A DNA stretch of 33,114 bases from a virus: positions 1 through 33,114 of the IMG/VR virus record IMGVR_UViG_3300047328_000023; one strand, 5' to 3'. Position numbers and translations under genes: made by a program. Shown in pieces: positions 21,120 to 31,088 of this stretch (the first letter of the stretch is position 1; the number at the start of each line of letters is the position of its first letter). The notes beneath the pieces were generated by a model. The model searched no databases, was not told where the DNA came from, and saw only the letters and a list, made by a program, of their open reading frames with translations.

Positions 21120-24100
21120 TGGCGCGCAAGATCGGGGAGCTTTTCTTTGAGCTGCGCACGTCGACCGAGGCGCTCTCGCGCGACCTCAAGGAGGGCGAGC
21201 GCCAGCTCGGCAAGTTCACGGAGTTCGTGAAGGCGAACCCGCTGGTGGCCGTGACCGGACTCGGCGCGGCGTTCGCCGGCGTGGCCTTCGCCGCCGCGCA
21301 GGCGGCCGCGAAGATCGACCTCACGTTCCGCCAGGTGACCAACACCCTGGGCGCGACCGCGAAGGAGGCGGCCGCGCTGCGCGAGGATCTCCGCGCCGTA
21401 TCGATCGAGAGCGGCAAATCGCGTGAGGAGATCGCTGGACTGTTTCGCGCGATCGCGGAAGGCGGGCCGAATGGGGCCAGAAACGTGCGCGCGATCGCCG
21501 ATGCCGCCATCGCGCTGAGCGATGTACTCGGCGGCGACGTCGGCGCCAATGCGTCCGGCCTCGACCAGATCACGGACATCTTCGCCATCGATCCCGCGCG
21601 CGCGAAGGAAGTAGCAGCCGCGCTGTTCACGATCGCTTCCGGCAAGGTCCCGCTCAACGACGTGTTTGACGCGCTCTCAAAGATCGGACCGGAGGCCGCC
21701 GCACTCGGCCTCTCGTTCGAGCAGGTGGCGTCGTTCCTTACCCGCTTTCTCGATCAGGGCTACTCGGTCAAGCGCGTCAGCGCGCTCTTCAAGGAGCTGG
21801 CGGACAACGGCGCCGAAGGCCGCAAGGAGATTCTGGCGCTCGCCGGCTCGACTGAGAACACCGCCGATGCCATGGCGAAGCTGGAGAAGGCGCAGGCCGA
21901 TGTGACAGCCAGTGGTGAGAAGCAGTTCGAGGTGTTGAAGAATCGCCTGAGCGATCAGTGGCTGGAGTTCGGCTCCAAGGTGCTGCCGCCTGTCACGACG
22001 GCGCTCCGGTTGCTCAACGACATCCTCGACGGGACATCTGCCAAGCTGGTCGGTGTGGGCGATGGCTCGGATCGCGCGATGGCCGGTCTGCTGCGCGTCG
22101 CCGAACAGCAGCGGAAGGTCACGATTGGCGAGGTCGCATTCCGCTCCAACGGTGGTGGCAACGCCGAGGTGAAAGCCTCCGTGATCGGCGATAGGTACGC
22201 CGAGATTGTCAGCGCGACGAAGAAGCTCGAGCAGCTCAGCATCAAGGCGCTACGCGAGAACCAGCAGAGGCTGAACGACATCCTCAACACGCCTGGCATC
22301 AACGACTCGCTTGAGCAGAAGGCGAAGGCGCTGCAGGCGAAGATCGGCGAGGCCATCGAAGCGGCCTACAAGAAGAGCCGCGAGAAGGTCGAGAAGGCTG
22401 ACGCCGAGCTGCGCAGATCGCTCAAGGACATCGGCGAGGATATCGATCGCGTCATGAATCGCGTGTTCGCTGATGAGGATGATCGGCGCGCGGAAACGAT
22501 TCGTGATCTGCAGAAAGAGTCGGCCGAGCGCCAGAAGAATGCCGATCAGACATCGGAGCAGATCACCGCGCTGATGCAGAGCAAGGAGGCCTATGAAGCG
22601 GCACTGGTAACGCAGGCCAAGTCGAACGCCGTGGAGAGCGCACGGCAGCGCCTGCTCAAGGTCGGACTCGATCTGTCGCCGGACCAGGTCAAGGCGATTG
22701 AGGCAGAGACCGAAGCCAACATCCGACTCGAGAAGGTCAAGTCAGCACTGCTCGCCGCCGCTGGCGTCAAGCCGCAGGAGATCAAGCAGACCGTCGCCGA
22801 GGTCGGCCAGCTCGCCGATGCGCTGTCACTCGCGGCCGGCGCCGCGGCCGGCATTGCCACCGCATTCGGCGAGGCCGGCCGGCGGATCGCCGCCGTCCTC
22901 GGCTCCACGTCGCAGCTGCTGACGGCACTCTCGCGCGCCCAGGGTGCCGGTCAGTTCACCGACGGCAAGGGCGTGAAGCAGAATGTGGGATTCCTCGGCG
23001 CGCTGTCCGGTAAGGCGGGCGCGGCTGGCATCGGTACCGCGGCGGCATCCGCGCTGTCGTTCGTGGGCGCCGCCGCGCAGATCGCCGATGCCGTCGACCT
23101 TTTCGGGAATCGCGCACGCGAGCAGGCGCGTCTGCTGCGTGAGCGCGCCATCGCATTCAATCAGGCGCTCGAAGACTTCGCGATCAGCAATCGCAGCGAT
23201 CTCGAGGAGCAGCTCCGGCAGAACCTGCGGAAGGCGAACGAGCTGGCCGCATCGGCCGGGCTGCAAGGGGTGAACTTTCAGAGCACCAGCGAGATCGGCC
23301 AGACCGTCGAGACGCTCCGCGCGCTGTCGCGTGAACTGAGCGACTCGAAGAACATCAAGAACATCCTGCAGATCGCCGATGCGCTGAGTCGCCTCGGGAA
23401 GGAAGCGGCTGAGAACGAAGTCAAGCTGCGCGCGGCCAACGCGTCTGCCATTGCGCGGCTGCGCGAAGATCTCGACATCCGCCGTATCGCACTCACCCAG
23501 GGCAACGACGCCGCGACGGCGGCGCGCGCGCAGCTCGAGCTGGAGCGCCAGATCGCCGAGATCCGCGATCGCTATGGCGATGCCGCCGACGGCTACATCG
23601 CGGATCTCGTGGCGATCGCGGCGGCCGAGACGCAGCTCGCGGCCGCGCGCGCGGCGCAGGCGGCGGTGCTGCGTCGTATCGAGGATGATGACGCGCTCCT
23701 CGGTGGTGGCGTCTACCAGAGCCTGCAGCGCTCGATCGCGGGCTTCGTCGAAAGCTTTGGCGGCCAAGTCGTCAACATGTTCAACGGCTTGGATCTCAAC
23801 ACCGCCGACGGACTGAACGCGGCCAAGCAGAAGATACGCGATCTGTACCAGCAGCTCGCCGCCGACGGCATCGATGAGAACGAACGGCCGATCATCGACT
23901 TCCTGAAACGCATCTTCGGACAGCTCGACGAGGCGATCGGCACCCTGCCGGACGGCTTCGCCAACGTGCAGGCGCAACTCGACGCCTTCGACGAATGGGT
24001 GCAGCTGTTCGCGAGCGGCGGGAAGGATCTCGGCACGCAGATCCGTCAGCTTGGCGTCATCCTGGGCGGCCAATTCAACGGCGCTCTCGACGACATCCTG

Positions 24101-25315
24101 AAGAACGCGGATCTCGGCTCCGCCACTGGGCGCGCGCAGTTCAAGAACCAGATCGAGACCCTCCTCGCCGGCGTGTTGGCCGACGGCAAGATCGACGAGA
24201 AGGAGGGGCCGCTCTACGCCGTCCTCCAGCGACTGCTCGGTATCGCGAATCAGGCGTTGACCGATGCGGAGACCGAGGCCGATCGGATTGCTGAAGCGGC
24301 GCGGCAGAAGCGTCAGCAGCGCCGCTCGTCGGCGCAGACGCGCATCGAACTCTTCGACCTCGCAGGGCTCGACGCCTTCCGCGTCACCCTCGAAGGCCTC
24401 GGCCCGGCGTTCGCGTCGCTGTTCGGCGACTTCGATCTCTCCTCGCTGAAGGGGATCGAGGACGCCAAGGGCGTCATCCGTGGGATCTTCACGGAGCTCG
24501 AGAGCCTGTCGGACGAGGAGATCTTCCAGAAGTTCGGCCTCACACGCGACGAGCTCGTGGCCGCGCTGCTCGATGCCGACAACGGCTTGGATGGCCTGCA
24601 GGGATCGCTCAAGGACGTCGCTGCCGCTGCGATCGAGGCCGCGCGCGCGTCGGCGGAGTTCACCGACGAGATCTCCCAGGACTTCCTCCGCTCGCAAGGC
24701 CGTGGGCAGGAAGCCGATATCAATGCCGCCAAGGCGAAGCGCGACGAGCGACTCAAGAAGGCGGCGCAGCTGGGCCTTGGTCCGGATGTGCTCGCGCAGA
24801 TCGAGGCGATCTTCCAGGCGGACCTCATCGAGATCGCGAATCGGTACGCGCCAGCGGTCACGGCCGCCGTCGACTCGGTCGCCTCCGTGGGCACCAGCAG
24901 CGTCACCAGCCAGCGCGGGAGCGGCAGCCGCGGCACGCGCACGTCCTCGCTCGTGCAGGACTTCGGCGGCCTCACTGAGATCACCGCTCAGTCGCTCGCC
25001 GCGCTGCAGCGCGAGGCGGTGCTGTACGCCGCCGAGACGGCCCGCGCGACGTCGGGAATGCTGGCGATCCTCAGCGGGGGCCTGCCCTCGCCGCCGTCGT
25101 CGCTGCTCCGGTTCGCGAGCGGCGGCGGGTTGCCGACGGCAACCACCGGCGCCGGCGGCGTCATGATCGGCACGATCATCGTGAACATCGGCTCGCTCAA
25201 TCCCATGGGCATGACCCCGGGTGAAGCCGCCAGCTCCACGGCACGCGAGCTCTCGCGTCAGTTCGGGAAGCTGATCAGCCAGGAAGCGAACTTCCTCGGC
25301 ACGAGCGTCGCATGA
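21119..25315 (+). CDS. Tape measure protein
   Basis: The 1,398-residue protein starts at ATG 21119 (TGATG) and is by far the longest tail gene before the tip. The start (IGELFFELRTSTEALSRDLK) is typical of tape measures, followed by a hydrophobic segment at 41-64 (PLVAVTGLGAAFAGVAFAAA). Long Ala/Lys/Glu-rich helices fill residues 270-830. Between about 860 and 1170 there are three related segments roughly 107 residues apart. The C-terminus ends in Gly-rich hydrophobic stretches. By the usual rule of about 0.15 nm per residue the tail would be near 200 nm; this is an estimate from length only. The next start lies in its stop (ATGA). Confidence 0.9.
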   Translation: MARKIGELFFELRTSTEALSRDLKEGERQLGKFTEFVKANPLVAVTGLGAAFAGVAFAAAQAAAKIDLTFRQVTNTLGATAKEAAALREDLRAVSIESGKSREEIAGLFRAIAEGGPNGARNVRAIADAAIALSDVLGGDVGANASGLDQITDIFAIDPARAKEVAAALFTIASGKVPLNDVFDALSKIGPEAAALGLSFEQVASFLTRFLDQGYSVKRVSALFKELADNGAEGRKEILALAGSTENTADAMAKLEKAQADVTASGEKQFEVLKNRLSDQWLEFGSKVLPPVTTALRLLNDILDGTSAKLVGVGDGSDRAMAGLLRVAEQQRKVTIGEVAFRSNGGGNAEVKASVIGDRYAEIVSATKKLEQLSIKALRENQQRLNDILNTPGINDSLEQKAKALQAKIGEAIEAAYKKSREKVEKADAELRRSLKDIGEDIDRVMNRVFADEDDRRAETIRDLQKESAERQKNADQTSEQITALMQSKEAYEAALVTQAKSNAVESARQRLLKVGLDLSPDQVKAIEAETEANIRLEKVKSALLAAAGVKPQEIKQTVAEVGQLADALSLAAGAAAGIATAFGEAGRRIAAVLGSTSQLLTALSRAQGAGQFTDGKGVKQNVGFLGALSGKAGAAGIGTAAASALSFVGAAAQIADAVDLFGNRAREQARLLRERAIAFNQALEDFAISNRSDLEEQLRQNLRKANELAASAGLQGVNFQSTSEIGQTVETLRALSRELSDSKNIKNILQIADALSRLGKEAAENEVKLRAANASAIARLREDLDIRRIALTQGNDAATAARAQLELERQIAEIRDRYGDAADGYIADLVAIAAAETQLAAARAAQAAVLRRIEDDDALLGGGVYQSLQRSIAGFVESFGGQVVNMFNGLDLNTADGLNAAKQKIRDLYQQLAADGIDENERPIIDFLKRIFGQLDEAIGTLPDGFANVQAQLDAFDEWVQLFASGGKDLGTQIRQLGVILGGQFNGALDDILKNADLGSATGRAQFKNQIETLLAGVLADGKIDEKEGPLYAVLQRLLGIANQALTDAETEADRIAEAARQKRQQRRSSAQTRIELFDLAGLDAFRVTLEGLGPAFASLFGDFDLSSLKGIEDAKGVIRGIFTELESLSDEEIFQKFGLTRDELVAALLDADNGLDGLQGSLKDVAAAAIEAARASAEFTDEISQDFLRSQGRGQEADINAAKAKRDERLKKAAQLGLGPDVLAQIEAIFQADLIEIANRYAPAVTAAVDSVASVGTSSVTSQRGSGSRGTRTSSLVQDFGGLTEITAQSLAALQREAVLYAAETARATSGMLAILSGGLPSPPSSLLRFASGGGLPTATTGAGGVMIGTIIVNIGSLNPMGMTPGEAASSTARELSRQFGKLISQEANFLGTSVA

Positions 25316-28300
25316 GCTGGGAACTCACGCTCATGTCCGACTGGACGTCCGCCGGCGGCGTGCCCCTCGAGAACTTGGGGCCCGCCCGCGAGGGCAGTCA
25401 GCTCCGCCGCGAGCTCTCGCAGCGTGGCGAGGCGACGCTCGTGCTCGATCGCGATCTCGCGTGGCACCTTGCCACGCCGCGCGCGATCATCCGCATCGAT
25501 GGCGTGCGCGATGGGTTCACTGAGGTGCGCGTCACCGACCGCGCCCTGCAGACACGCGGTGTCGAGGCCACGCGGTTCCGCGTCACCGGCCTGCCGCGCA
25601 TCTACGATCTCGCGAGCGCGGGCCTGATCTACGAGGAGCTCGGCGGCCGGAAGATCTTCACGTTCAACGAAGCGCTGACGCGGGCGCAGTATCTCTCGCG
25701 CTTCTTCCTGCAGCGGCAGAGCGAGCGCCGCCTGGTCGGGCTGAGTCCGCGCCTCGTTGCCAACACGGAGCGCGTGCCGCTCCAGTGGAGCCGCTGGAAT
25801 AGCGGCGAGCTGCTCGATGCCCTGCTCTCCGCCACGCAGGACGAACTGCAGTGGGTCACGGACGGCGCCGACGAGTTCATCGACCTGGTCGACTTCGTCG
25901 GCAGCGACGCGGTCACGGTCCCGCTGTACTTCGGGGATCGACTTCGCGATCACCAGCTCGAGGAGGACTACCGGGACATGGGCACGGTCGCCCGCGTCGC
26001 CGGCGACGCCCCGACGGCCGACAGCGAGCGCGCGAACATCGGTGAAAACCTGTGGGACGTGGTGGGGCGTCGGACGCTCGACGACGGCACCGTTGCCGTG
26101 GAGATCCGCGCGCCAGGGACCACCGAATCGCCGCTCCTCGAGGACGATCAGTATGCCGCCGCGCCCGACGTCGGGCTGCCGGCGCGCTACCTCCAGCGCG
26201 AGGACGGGACCACGCGCCTCGCGATCCTCGGCAGCGATGCCGCGGCGAGTGAGCTGATCGTGAGCGCCGGCGCGCCACTGGTCGGCGAGCGGGTATCGAT
26301 CGTGGCCGACAGCACCGGTGCGCCGCTCGAGACGCTGGAGCTGCCGAGCGCCGTGCGCGCCTACGGCTTCATCGAGCGCGATGTGCAGATCGCCGGCGGC
26401 CGCGGCGAGCGCCAGTACGCGCGGAATGGTGGACACGAGGCCGGGCTGGCCCGCTGGAGCGCGGTGAATGCCGGCGCCGGCGCCGAGTATCTCCGGACGG
26501 AATTCGGCGTCACGCTGGCCGCCCTGGCCAATGGCGCCAGGGCCGCGGCGACGGGCACCGGCACGCCCTTCGCGATCAAGGGTCTCACGCCGGGCACGAA
26601 CATCCGGAAGGGCATGGAGCTCCGCGTCGGTGGCGCGATCTGCGCCGTGCAGTCGGCCGCGATCGCGAGCACGACGGGTGTGCTGGTGCTCGGCATCAGC
26701 CCGGGGTTGCCAGCGCCGTACCCCGATAGTACGCCGCTGACCTTAGTGCGACGCGAGTCGCGCGCCCTTGAGCTCGATGGGGCGCAGTCGCCACTCAACC
26801 CCGTCCTCAACTTCCGCGACGTCGACACGGACGGCCTCCGGCGCATTGACCCGGCCGAGTCGAACGCGCTCACGAGCGGCGACTACGAAGGCACGGGTGT
26901 CTTCGCTTATTCCGATGCGCCGGTCGGGTCGTTCACCGCACGCCAGGCAGGAAAGGTGGGCTGCCAGCTGGCCGGCCTCACGTGGTCGACGTACGATGAC
27001 GATGTCTTCGACGTGACGCCGACCGAGATCGTGTCCGGCGTGTTCGGCTTCGTCATGACGCTCAAGATCGATCCGGCGCTGATCACCGCGGGCACGGTCT
27101 CGGTGGGCACGCGCCTCCGCTACACCGCGCAGCCGGGCGATACGCAGTTCAACGTCCTCGGTGGGCCCTTCGCCGGCTACTACGCCACGTGGACCGTGCG
27201 CGTCACGGCGGCCGCCGGCGACACCATCACCGTCACCGCCGAGGTGCCCGCCGGCGCGACGGGTGTGGTCCTCGGCCAACCCGCGAACAGCGGCGGGAGC
27301 ATCACGGCGTGGGACGCCACCAACGTCACACTCGCCGACGGCCTCGCCTGGACACTGGTGGTGACGAAGGAGTCGCGCCCCGTGCTGCTCGATGGGTCGT
27401 ACAGCCTCGGCGCCACCACGGTCACGTGCAAGCCGCAGACGATCATCGCCCGGCGGAACTTCGCCGGCGGCGACGCGATCGAGTTGGTGCGGACGCTGTC
27501 GGTGTACGCGCGGATCCTGAGCGGCACGGTCACCACCGAGACGGACGCCTACGGCTTCACGTTCTATCGGCTGACGGCAACGATCGACCTCGCCTTCAGC
27601 ACGGTGCAGAATCTGTCGCCGGCGCAGCTGCTCAACTGGGCGCCGCGCATCAATGGCGAGTTCTCGCCGGGCTCGCCGATCACGCTGTACTGGAACGCCG
27701 AGTCGTTGAGCGGCACCACGCTGACGCTCACCAGCGGCAACAGCTTGTCACCGTACGTGGGCCCGTTCCCGGTCGACACCGATCCCGAGACCATGCTGCT
27801 CTTCGAGACGTACGGGGTCTCGAGTGCCACGGCGTGGAGTACGGCGGCGCGTACGGTGCTCACGCTCTCAGCCGCGATTCCCGCCGGCCGCGCCTACAGC
27901 CGCGGCGCGCTCGTGTGGGCGAACTGGCACACGCGCGCCGCCCATGGCGCATCGCCGTCGCTCCGCCTCTTCGCGGCCGTCGCCGCCGGCGATCCCACCG
28001 TCGAGCTGCTGGGCGGCGACAATGTCACGAGCGCCACCGCCAACCCTCTGACCACGGGTGTTGCCACGTGCTATCGCGTCGCGCCCACCGGCTCCACCAT
28101 CCCGATTGCCGGGAACGTACTCTACGCCGCCGCCAGCACCGTGGCCGACGGCAGTGGCAACGCCAGCGTGACCCTCGTCGCCGCGAACCCGGCCGCGATC
28201 ATCAACAACGAAGCGGTGACCATCCCGATCCCGCCCATGGTGCCCGCCGGCCTTGAGCTCACCGCCAGCGCGCTCCGCCTGTTCTGCGCCGTCGGCGGCC

Positions 28301-29004
28301 TCGGCGAACCGCTCACCGCCACCGGTGGGCAGACGCATGACCTGGCGTATGTGCGGGTACCCGCGGGCTCGACTCGCACCATCACCGCCATCAGCCTCTT
28401 CACGCTGAGCGCGGGCGAGTGGTTCGCGGGACAGGGACCTGTGCTCGCGCTCGTCGACGCCGCCGGTACGATCCTCGGCTACCAACGCCTCGGCGACGAT
28501 GGCCTCGTGGTCGAGTCCGCGCCCGGTGTGGTGACGCTCACGGCGCAGGCGACGATCGCGCAGTCCGGGCTCTACGGGTTTCGTGTGTACGGCGGTGCGA
28601 GCGCGGATTACAGCCGGTGGTGCGTGCACCTCCGGACCTTCTTCTACCTCGGCGAAGCGACCGACGCGCCGTATACGCCGACGTCGTGGCCGACGCGCCT
28701 GATGCTCGCGGGGCTCAAGAAGCTCGATCAGCTGCGCACGCCGCGCATCACCGATCGCCTGACGCTCGATGAGTGGAACGCCGCCCAGCTCACCGCAGCG
28801 GGGGTGCCGCTCGCCGGCGTGCCGCCGGTGGTGCTGGGTGGTCGCGTGCACCTCGAGGAGTGGGATCGCGTGGTGCGCGTGATCGCGTATACCGAGCGGC
28901 CGGACATGCCCGTCGCCGACGTCGAGATCGGCCAACTCGCGCGCGACGGCTCGCGCATCATCACGCAGACGGCGCTCGCCGCTGCGCCGCAGGGGGTGCG
29001 CTGA
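25312..29004 (+). CDS. Large tail-tip/hub protein
   Basis: The 1,230-residue protein starts at ATG 25312 (ATGA overlap). The first ~260 residues are a compact domain (ATLVLDRDLAWHLATPRAII, GVEATRFRVTGLPRIYDLAS, SGELLDALLSATQDELQWVT) that recalls the hub domain at the start of tail-associated proteins. From about 380 on it is a chain of beta-rich modules rich in Thr, Ala and Gly (VRVTAAAGDTITVTAEVPAG, ATVTLADGL-like stretches). The C-terminus has TDRLTLDEWNAAQL. No enzymatic motif is seen. It probably forms the tail tip or hub and side modules; modules were not matched to named families. Confidence 0.65.
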   Translation: MSWELTLMSDWTSAGGVPLENLGPAREGSQLRRELSQRGEATLVLDRDLAWHLATPRAIIRIDGVRDGFTEVRVTDRALQTRGVEATRFRVTGLPRIYDLASAGLIYEELGGRKIFTFNEALTRAQYLSRFFLQRQSERRLVGLSPRLVANTERVPLQWSRWNSGELLDALLSATQDELQWVTDGADEFIDLVDFVGSDAVTVPLYFGDRLRDHQLEEDYRDMGTVARVAGDAPTADSERANIGENLWDVVGRRTLDDGTVAVEIRAPGTTESPLLEDDQYAAAPDVGLPARYLQREDGTTRLAILGSDAAASELIVSAGAPLVGERVSIVADSTGAPLETLELPSAVRAYGFIERDVQIAGGRGERQYARNGGHEAGLARWSAVNAGAGAEYLRTEFGVTLAALANGARAAATGTGTPFAIKGLTPGTNIRKGMELRVGGAICAVQSAAIASTTGVLVLGISPGLPAPYPDSTPLTLVRRESRALELDGAQSPLNPVLNFRDVDTDGLRRIDPAESNALTSGDYEGTGVFAYSDAPVGSFTARQAGKVGCQLAGLTWSTYDDDVFDVTPTEIVSGVFGFVMTLKIDPALITAGTVSVGTRLRYTAQPGDTQFNVLGGPFAGYYATWTVRVTAAAGDTITVTAEVPAGATGVVLGQPANSGGSITAWDATNVTLADGLAWTLVVTKESRPVLLDGSYSLGATTVTCKPQTIIARRNFAGGDAIELVRTLSVYARILSGTVTTETDAYGFTFYRLTATIDLAFSTVQNLSPAQLLNWAPRINGEFSPGSPITLYWNAESLSGTTLTLTSGNSLSPYVGPFPVDTDPETMLLFETYGVSSATAWSTAARTVLTLSAAIPAGRAYSRGALVWANWHTRAAHGASPSLRLFAAVAAGDPTVELLGGDNVTSATANPLTTGVATCYRVAPTGSTIPIAGNVLYAAASTVADGSGNASVTLVAANPAAIINNEAVTIPIPPMVPAGLELTASALRLFCAVGGLGEPLTATGGQTHDLAYVRVPAGSTRTITAISLFTLSAGEWFAGQGPVLALVDAAGTILGYQRLGDDGLVVESAPGVVTLTAQATIAQSGLYGFRVYGGASADYSRWCVHLRTFFYLGEATDAPYTPTSWPTRLMLAGLKKLDQLRTPRITDRLTLDEWNAAQLTAAGVPLAGVPPVVLGGRVHLEEWDRVVRVIAYTERPDMPVADVEIGQLARDGSRIITQTALAAAPQGVR

Positions 29005-29909
29005 TGCCGTTGGGATTCTCCTTCGGATTCCTCTTCGCCGGCGGCTCGTCGTCGGCGCCGTCCGTCGCCCCGCTGCCGCGCGTGCCGACGATGCTCTGGG
29101 CGAATGAGACGCCGCTGCAGCTCGCGGGCGTGGTGCTGCAGCGGCCTACTGGCTGGCTCGATGGCGCCACGCGCGCGTTGCCGGAAGTCGATCGAGTGCC
29201 GGGCTACACCGGTGGCCGATACGGAGTACTCCCCACAGTGGGCCCGCTCGACATCACGCTCACCGGCGTCATGCTGGACGTGACGCTCGAGCAGCAGCGT
29301 GCCGCGCTCTCAGCCCTCACGGATCTCTTCACCGGTGAGGTCGAGCTCCGGTGGCCGCACGCGCCCACCCAGGTGATGCGCGGCATGGCGGGCCCGATCA
29401 CGGTGGAGCCGTTCAATCCCGATAAGGCCTTCGTGCTCGATCGGCAGCGCCGCGTCGCGCTCCGCGTCACGTGGAACGTGCGCTGCGCCGATGCCGCGCG
29501 CTACGAACGCCACCCGCGCCGCATTCGCCTGGGCACGACGCCGAAGCCGATCGTGATGGGCGGCCTGCCGGTGGGCGGCGAGATCCTGCTCGAGGGGCCG
29601 CTGTCTGGCGATGTGAACATCGACATCCTGACGCCGAGCGGCACGCTGCTCGATCGAATCGCGCTGCGGAATGTCGCGCTCGCGTCGGGCGACTCCGCCA
29701 CCGTCCGCCTCGACGCGCCGAACACCATCACGAAGCGCACGGCGGCCGGCGTGCTGACCAGCGTCTACAGCTGGCGCAGTCTCGACGCGAGTACGCGCTG
29801 GTGGAAGGCGAACCCGTACTACGCGGATCCGGATCGCGATCAGTGGCCGCTCGTGAAGCTCTCCACCGGCTCCGGCTGGTGGACGTACGTCGTCGCAAAT
29901 AGCCACTAG
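29004..29909 (+). CDS. Distal tail (Dit)-like protein
   Basis: The 301-residue protein starts at ATG 29004 (TGATG); an earlier in-frame start overlaps the hub gene by 230 bases. Its N-terminal half is beta-rich with a ring-like domain: DITLTGVMLDVTLEQQRAAL, GEVELRWPHAPTQVMRGMAG and RRVALRVTWNVRCADAARYE. The last resembles the end of the Dit N-domain, where a strand leads to a Cys/Asp-rich turn. The C-terminal half (GGEILLEGPLSGDVNIDILT) may be a carbohydrate-type beta sandwich. Dit rings connect tube to tip. The order after the hub gene is unusual, so the call is moderate. Confidence 0.5.
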   Translation: MPLGFSFGFLFAGGSSSAPSVAPLPRVPTMLWANETPLQLAGVVLQRPTGWLDGATRALPEVDRVPGYTGGRYGVLPTVGPLDITLTGVMLDVTLEQQRAALSALTDLFTGEVELRWPHAPTQVMRGMAGPITVEPFNPDKAFVLDRQRRVALRVTWNVRCADAARYERHPRRIRLGTTPKPIVMGGLPVGGEILLEGPLSGDVNIDILTPSGTLLDRIALRNVALASGDSATVRLDAPNTITKRTAAGVLTSVYSWRSLDASTRWWKANPYYADPDRDQWPLVKLSTGSGWWTYVVANSH

Positions 29910-29922
29910 GAGACGCGAGCCC

Positions 29923-30705
29923 ATGTCCCGCATCCCGATCCTCGGATCGCAGCAGCTCGACGTCCGCATGGACGGCAGCGCGCCGCGTCTCCGCACGAAG
30001 TCCCTGCTCTGCTGGCGCTCGTGGGACGGCCGCATCCTGCCCGTCAACGATGGCATCAGCTGCGGCTATCTCGGTCGATCGACCACGGCCACGATCTACG
30101 ACAGCTATGGCACGAGCGGCGCGCTCGTCGCCTCGGCGCTCGCGTTCTCGTGCGTCGATTGGGACGGAGATGGCGTGCGCGAGGAGGATGCGCTCCTGCT
30201 CAGCGACGAGGAGGCGCTCCGCTTCTACGACGCCAACACGAACCGCCTGACGTGGAAGACGGATGCGAAGGTGATTCGCTTGGACTGGTTGCAGGTGGGT
30301 GACATCGTCGCGGATCAGCCGCTCTTCACGTTCACGCGAGACAACGGCACCGGCGCCTACTTCGGTCTGTTCGGTGGGCCCGATGGCACCGTGCAGTTCC
30401 GCCACTACAACGGCACGAGCACGGTGACCTCTGAGCGCCCCGTCTTCGACGGCGATCGCTGCAGCGCGCGCGCCCTGCTCTTCTCGAGTGGCGCCGTGCA
30501 GCTCGGCCTCGTGCGCAATGGCAGCGCGGAGTCTGTGGGTACCAAGTCCAGTGCGCTTGAGCCGGCGGCCGATTGGGGCAACGGCGGTGCGACCGTCGCG
30601 CGTCTCAATGAGTTCGGCGACAGCGATCGCGGGACGATGCTGGCCCGCTACCTCGCGGTCTACGGCGGCAACGCCACCCGCAAGCAACTCCTCGAGGTGC
30701 TCTGA
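29923..30705 (+). CDS. Putative tail adhesion protein, LamG-like
   Basis: The 260-residue protein starts at ATG 29923, ten bases after AGGAG (29908-29912). The body is beta-rich with a jelly-roll feel: LFTFTRDNGTGAYFGLFGGP, DGTVQFRHYNGTSTVTSERP and SARALLFSSGAVQLGLVRNG. Residues 79-89 (DWDGDGVREED) form a calcium-type loop of alternating Asp. The C-terminus ends with a helix (MLARYLAVYGGNATRKQLLE). LamG-like tail proteins bind host surface sugars; receptor binding is inferred from fold and place near the lysis genes. Confidence 0.5.
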   Translation: MSRIPILGSQQLDVRMDGSAPRLRTKSLLCWRSWDGRILPVNDGISCGYLGRSTTATIYDSYGTSGALVASALAFSCVDWDGDGVREEDALLLSDEEALRFYDANTNRLTWKTDAKVIRLDWLQVGDIVADQPLFTFTRDNGTGAYFGLFGGPDGTVQFRHYNGTSTVTSERPVFDGDRCSARALLFSSGAVQLGLVRNGSAESVGTKSSALEPAADWGNGGATVARLNEFGDSDRGTMLARYLAVYGGNATRKQLLEVL

Positions 30706-31088
30706 TGCCCACTCTTCCCGAGGGGTACACGATCGAACCCGGCACCGGGCGACTGATCCGCATCGTCGGCCGCGAGTGCTCGCAGCTGGAGTTCATGTCC
30801 CGGCTGTCCCTGTCTGAGCAGGTCGCGCTCGCCGCTGTGCGCATCGATGAGACGTCGCCGATCGCAGTGCGAGCGCAGCTCGAGGTGCTCAAGGAGACGC
30901 GAGACAACACGAGCAACAAGCGCATCAACCTTGACGATCCGCGCACGGCCCTCGGTGCGCAGATCGCGCTGTCGGTACTCGCCTCGCTGCCGGAAGACAC
31001 GCCCGGCCGCATCGATCCGACCGATGTGCCGGCGCGCCTCGCGGCGTGGTTGGCCGACTTCCCCCAGCCTGGAGAAGCCGTCCTGTGA
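30705..31088 (+). CDS. Hypothetical protein after tail genes
   Basis: The 127-residue protein starts at ATG 30705 (TGATG). It starts with a short beta turn (LPEGYTIEPGTGRLIRIVG) and is then helical: SRLSLSEQVALAAVRIDE, AVRAQLEVLKETRDNT and GAQIALSVLASLPEDTP. No membrane segment or motif is seen. Its place between the adhesion gene and the holin-like gene suggests a tail accessory or fibre chaperone, but no family is recognised. Confidence 0.5.
   Translation: MPTLPEGYTIEPGTGRLIRIVGRECSQLEFMSRLSLSEQVALAAVRIDETSPIAVRAQLEVLKETRDNTSNKRINLDDPRTALGAQIALSVLASLPEDTPGRIDPTDVPARLAAWLADFPQPGEAVL

Noticed and set aside
22826-24697. 623-residue minus-strand ORF opposite the tape measure
   Set aside because: Long antisense frames are expected with this codon bias; the plus-strand tape measure is clearly coding.
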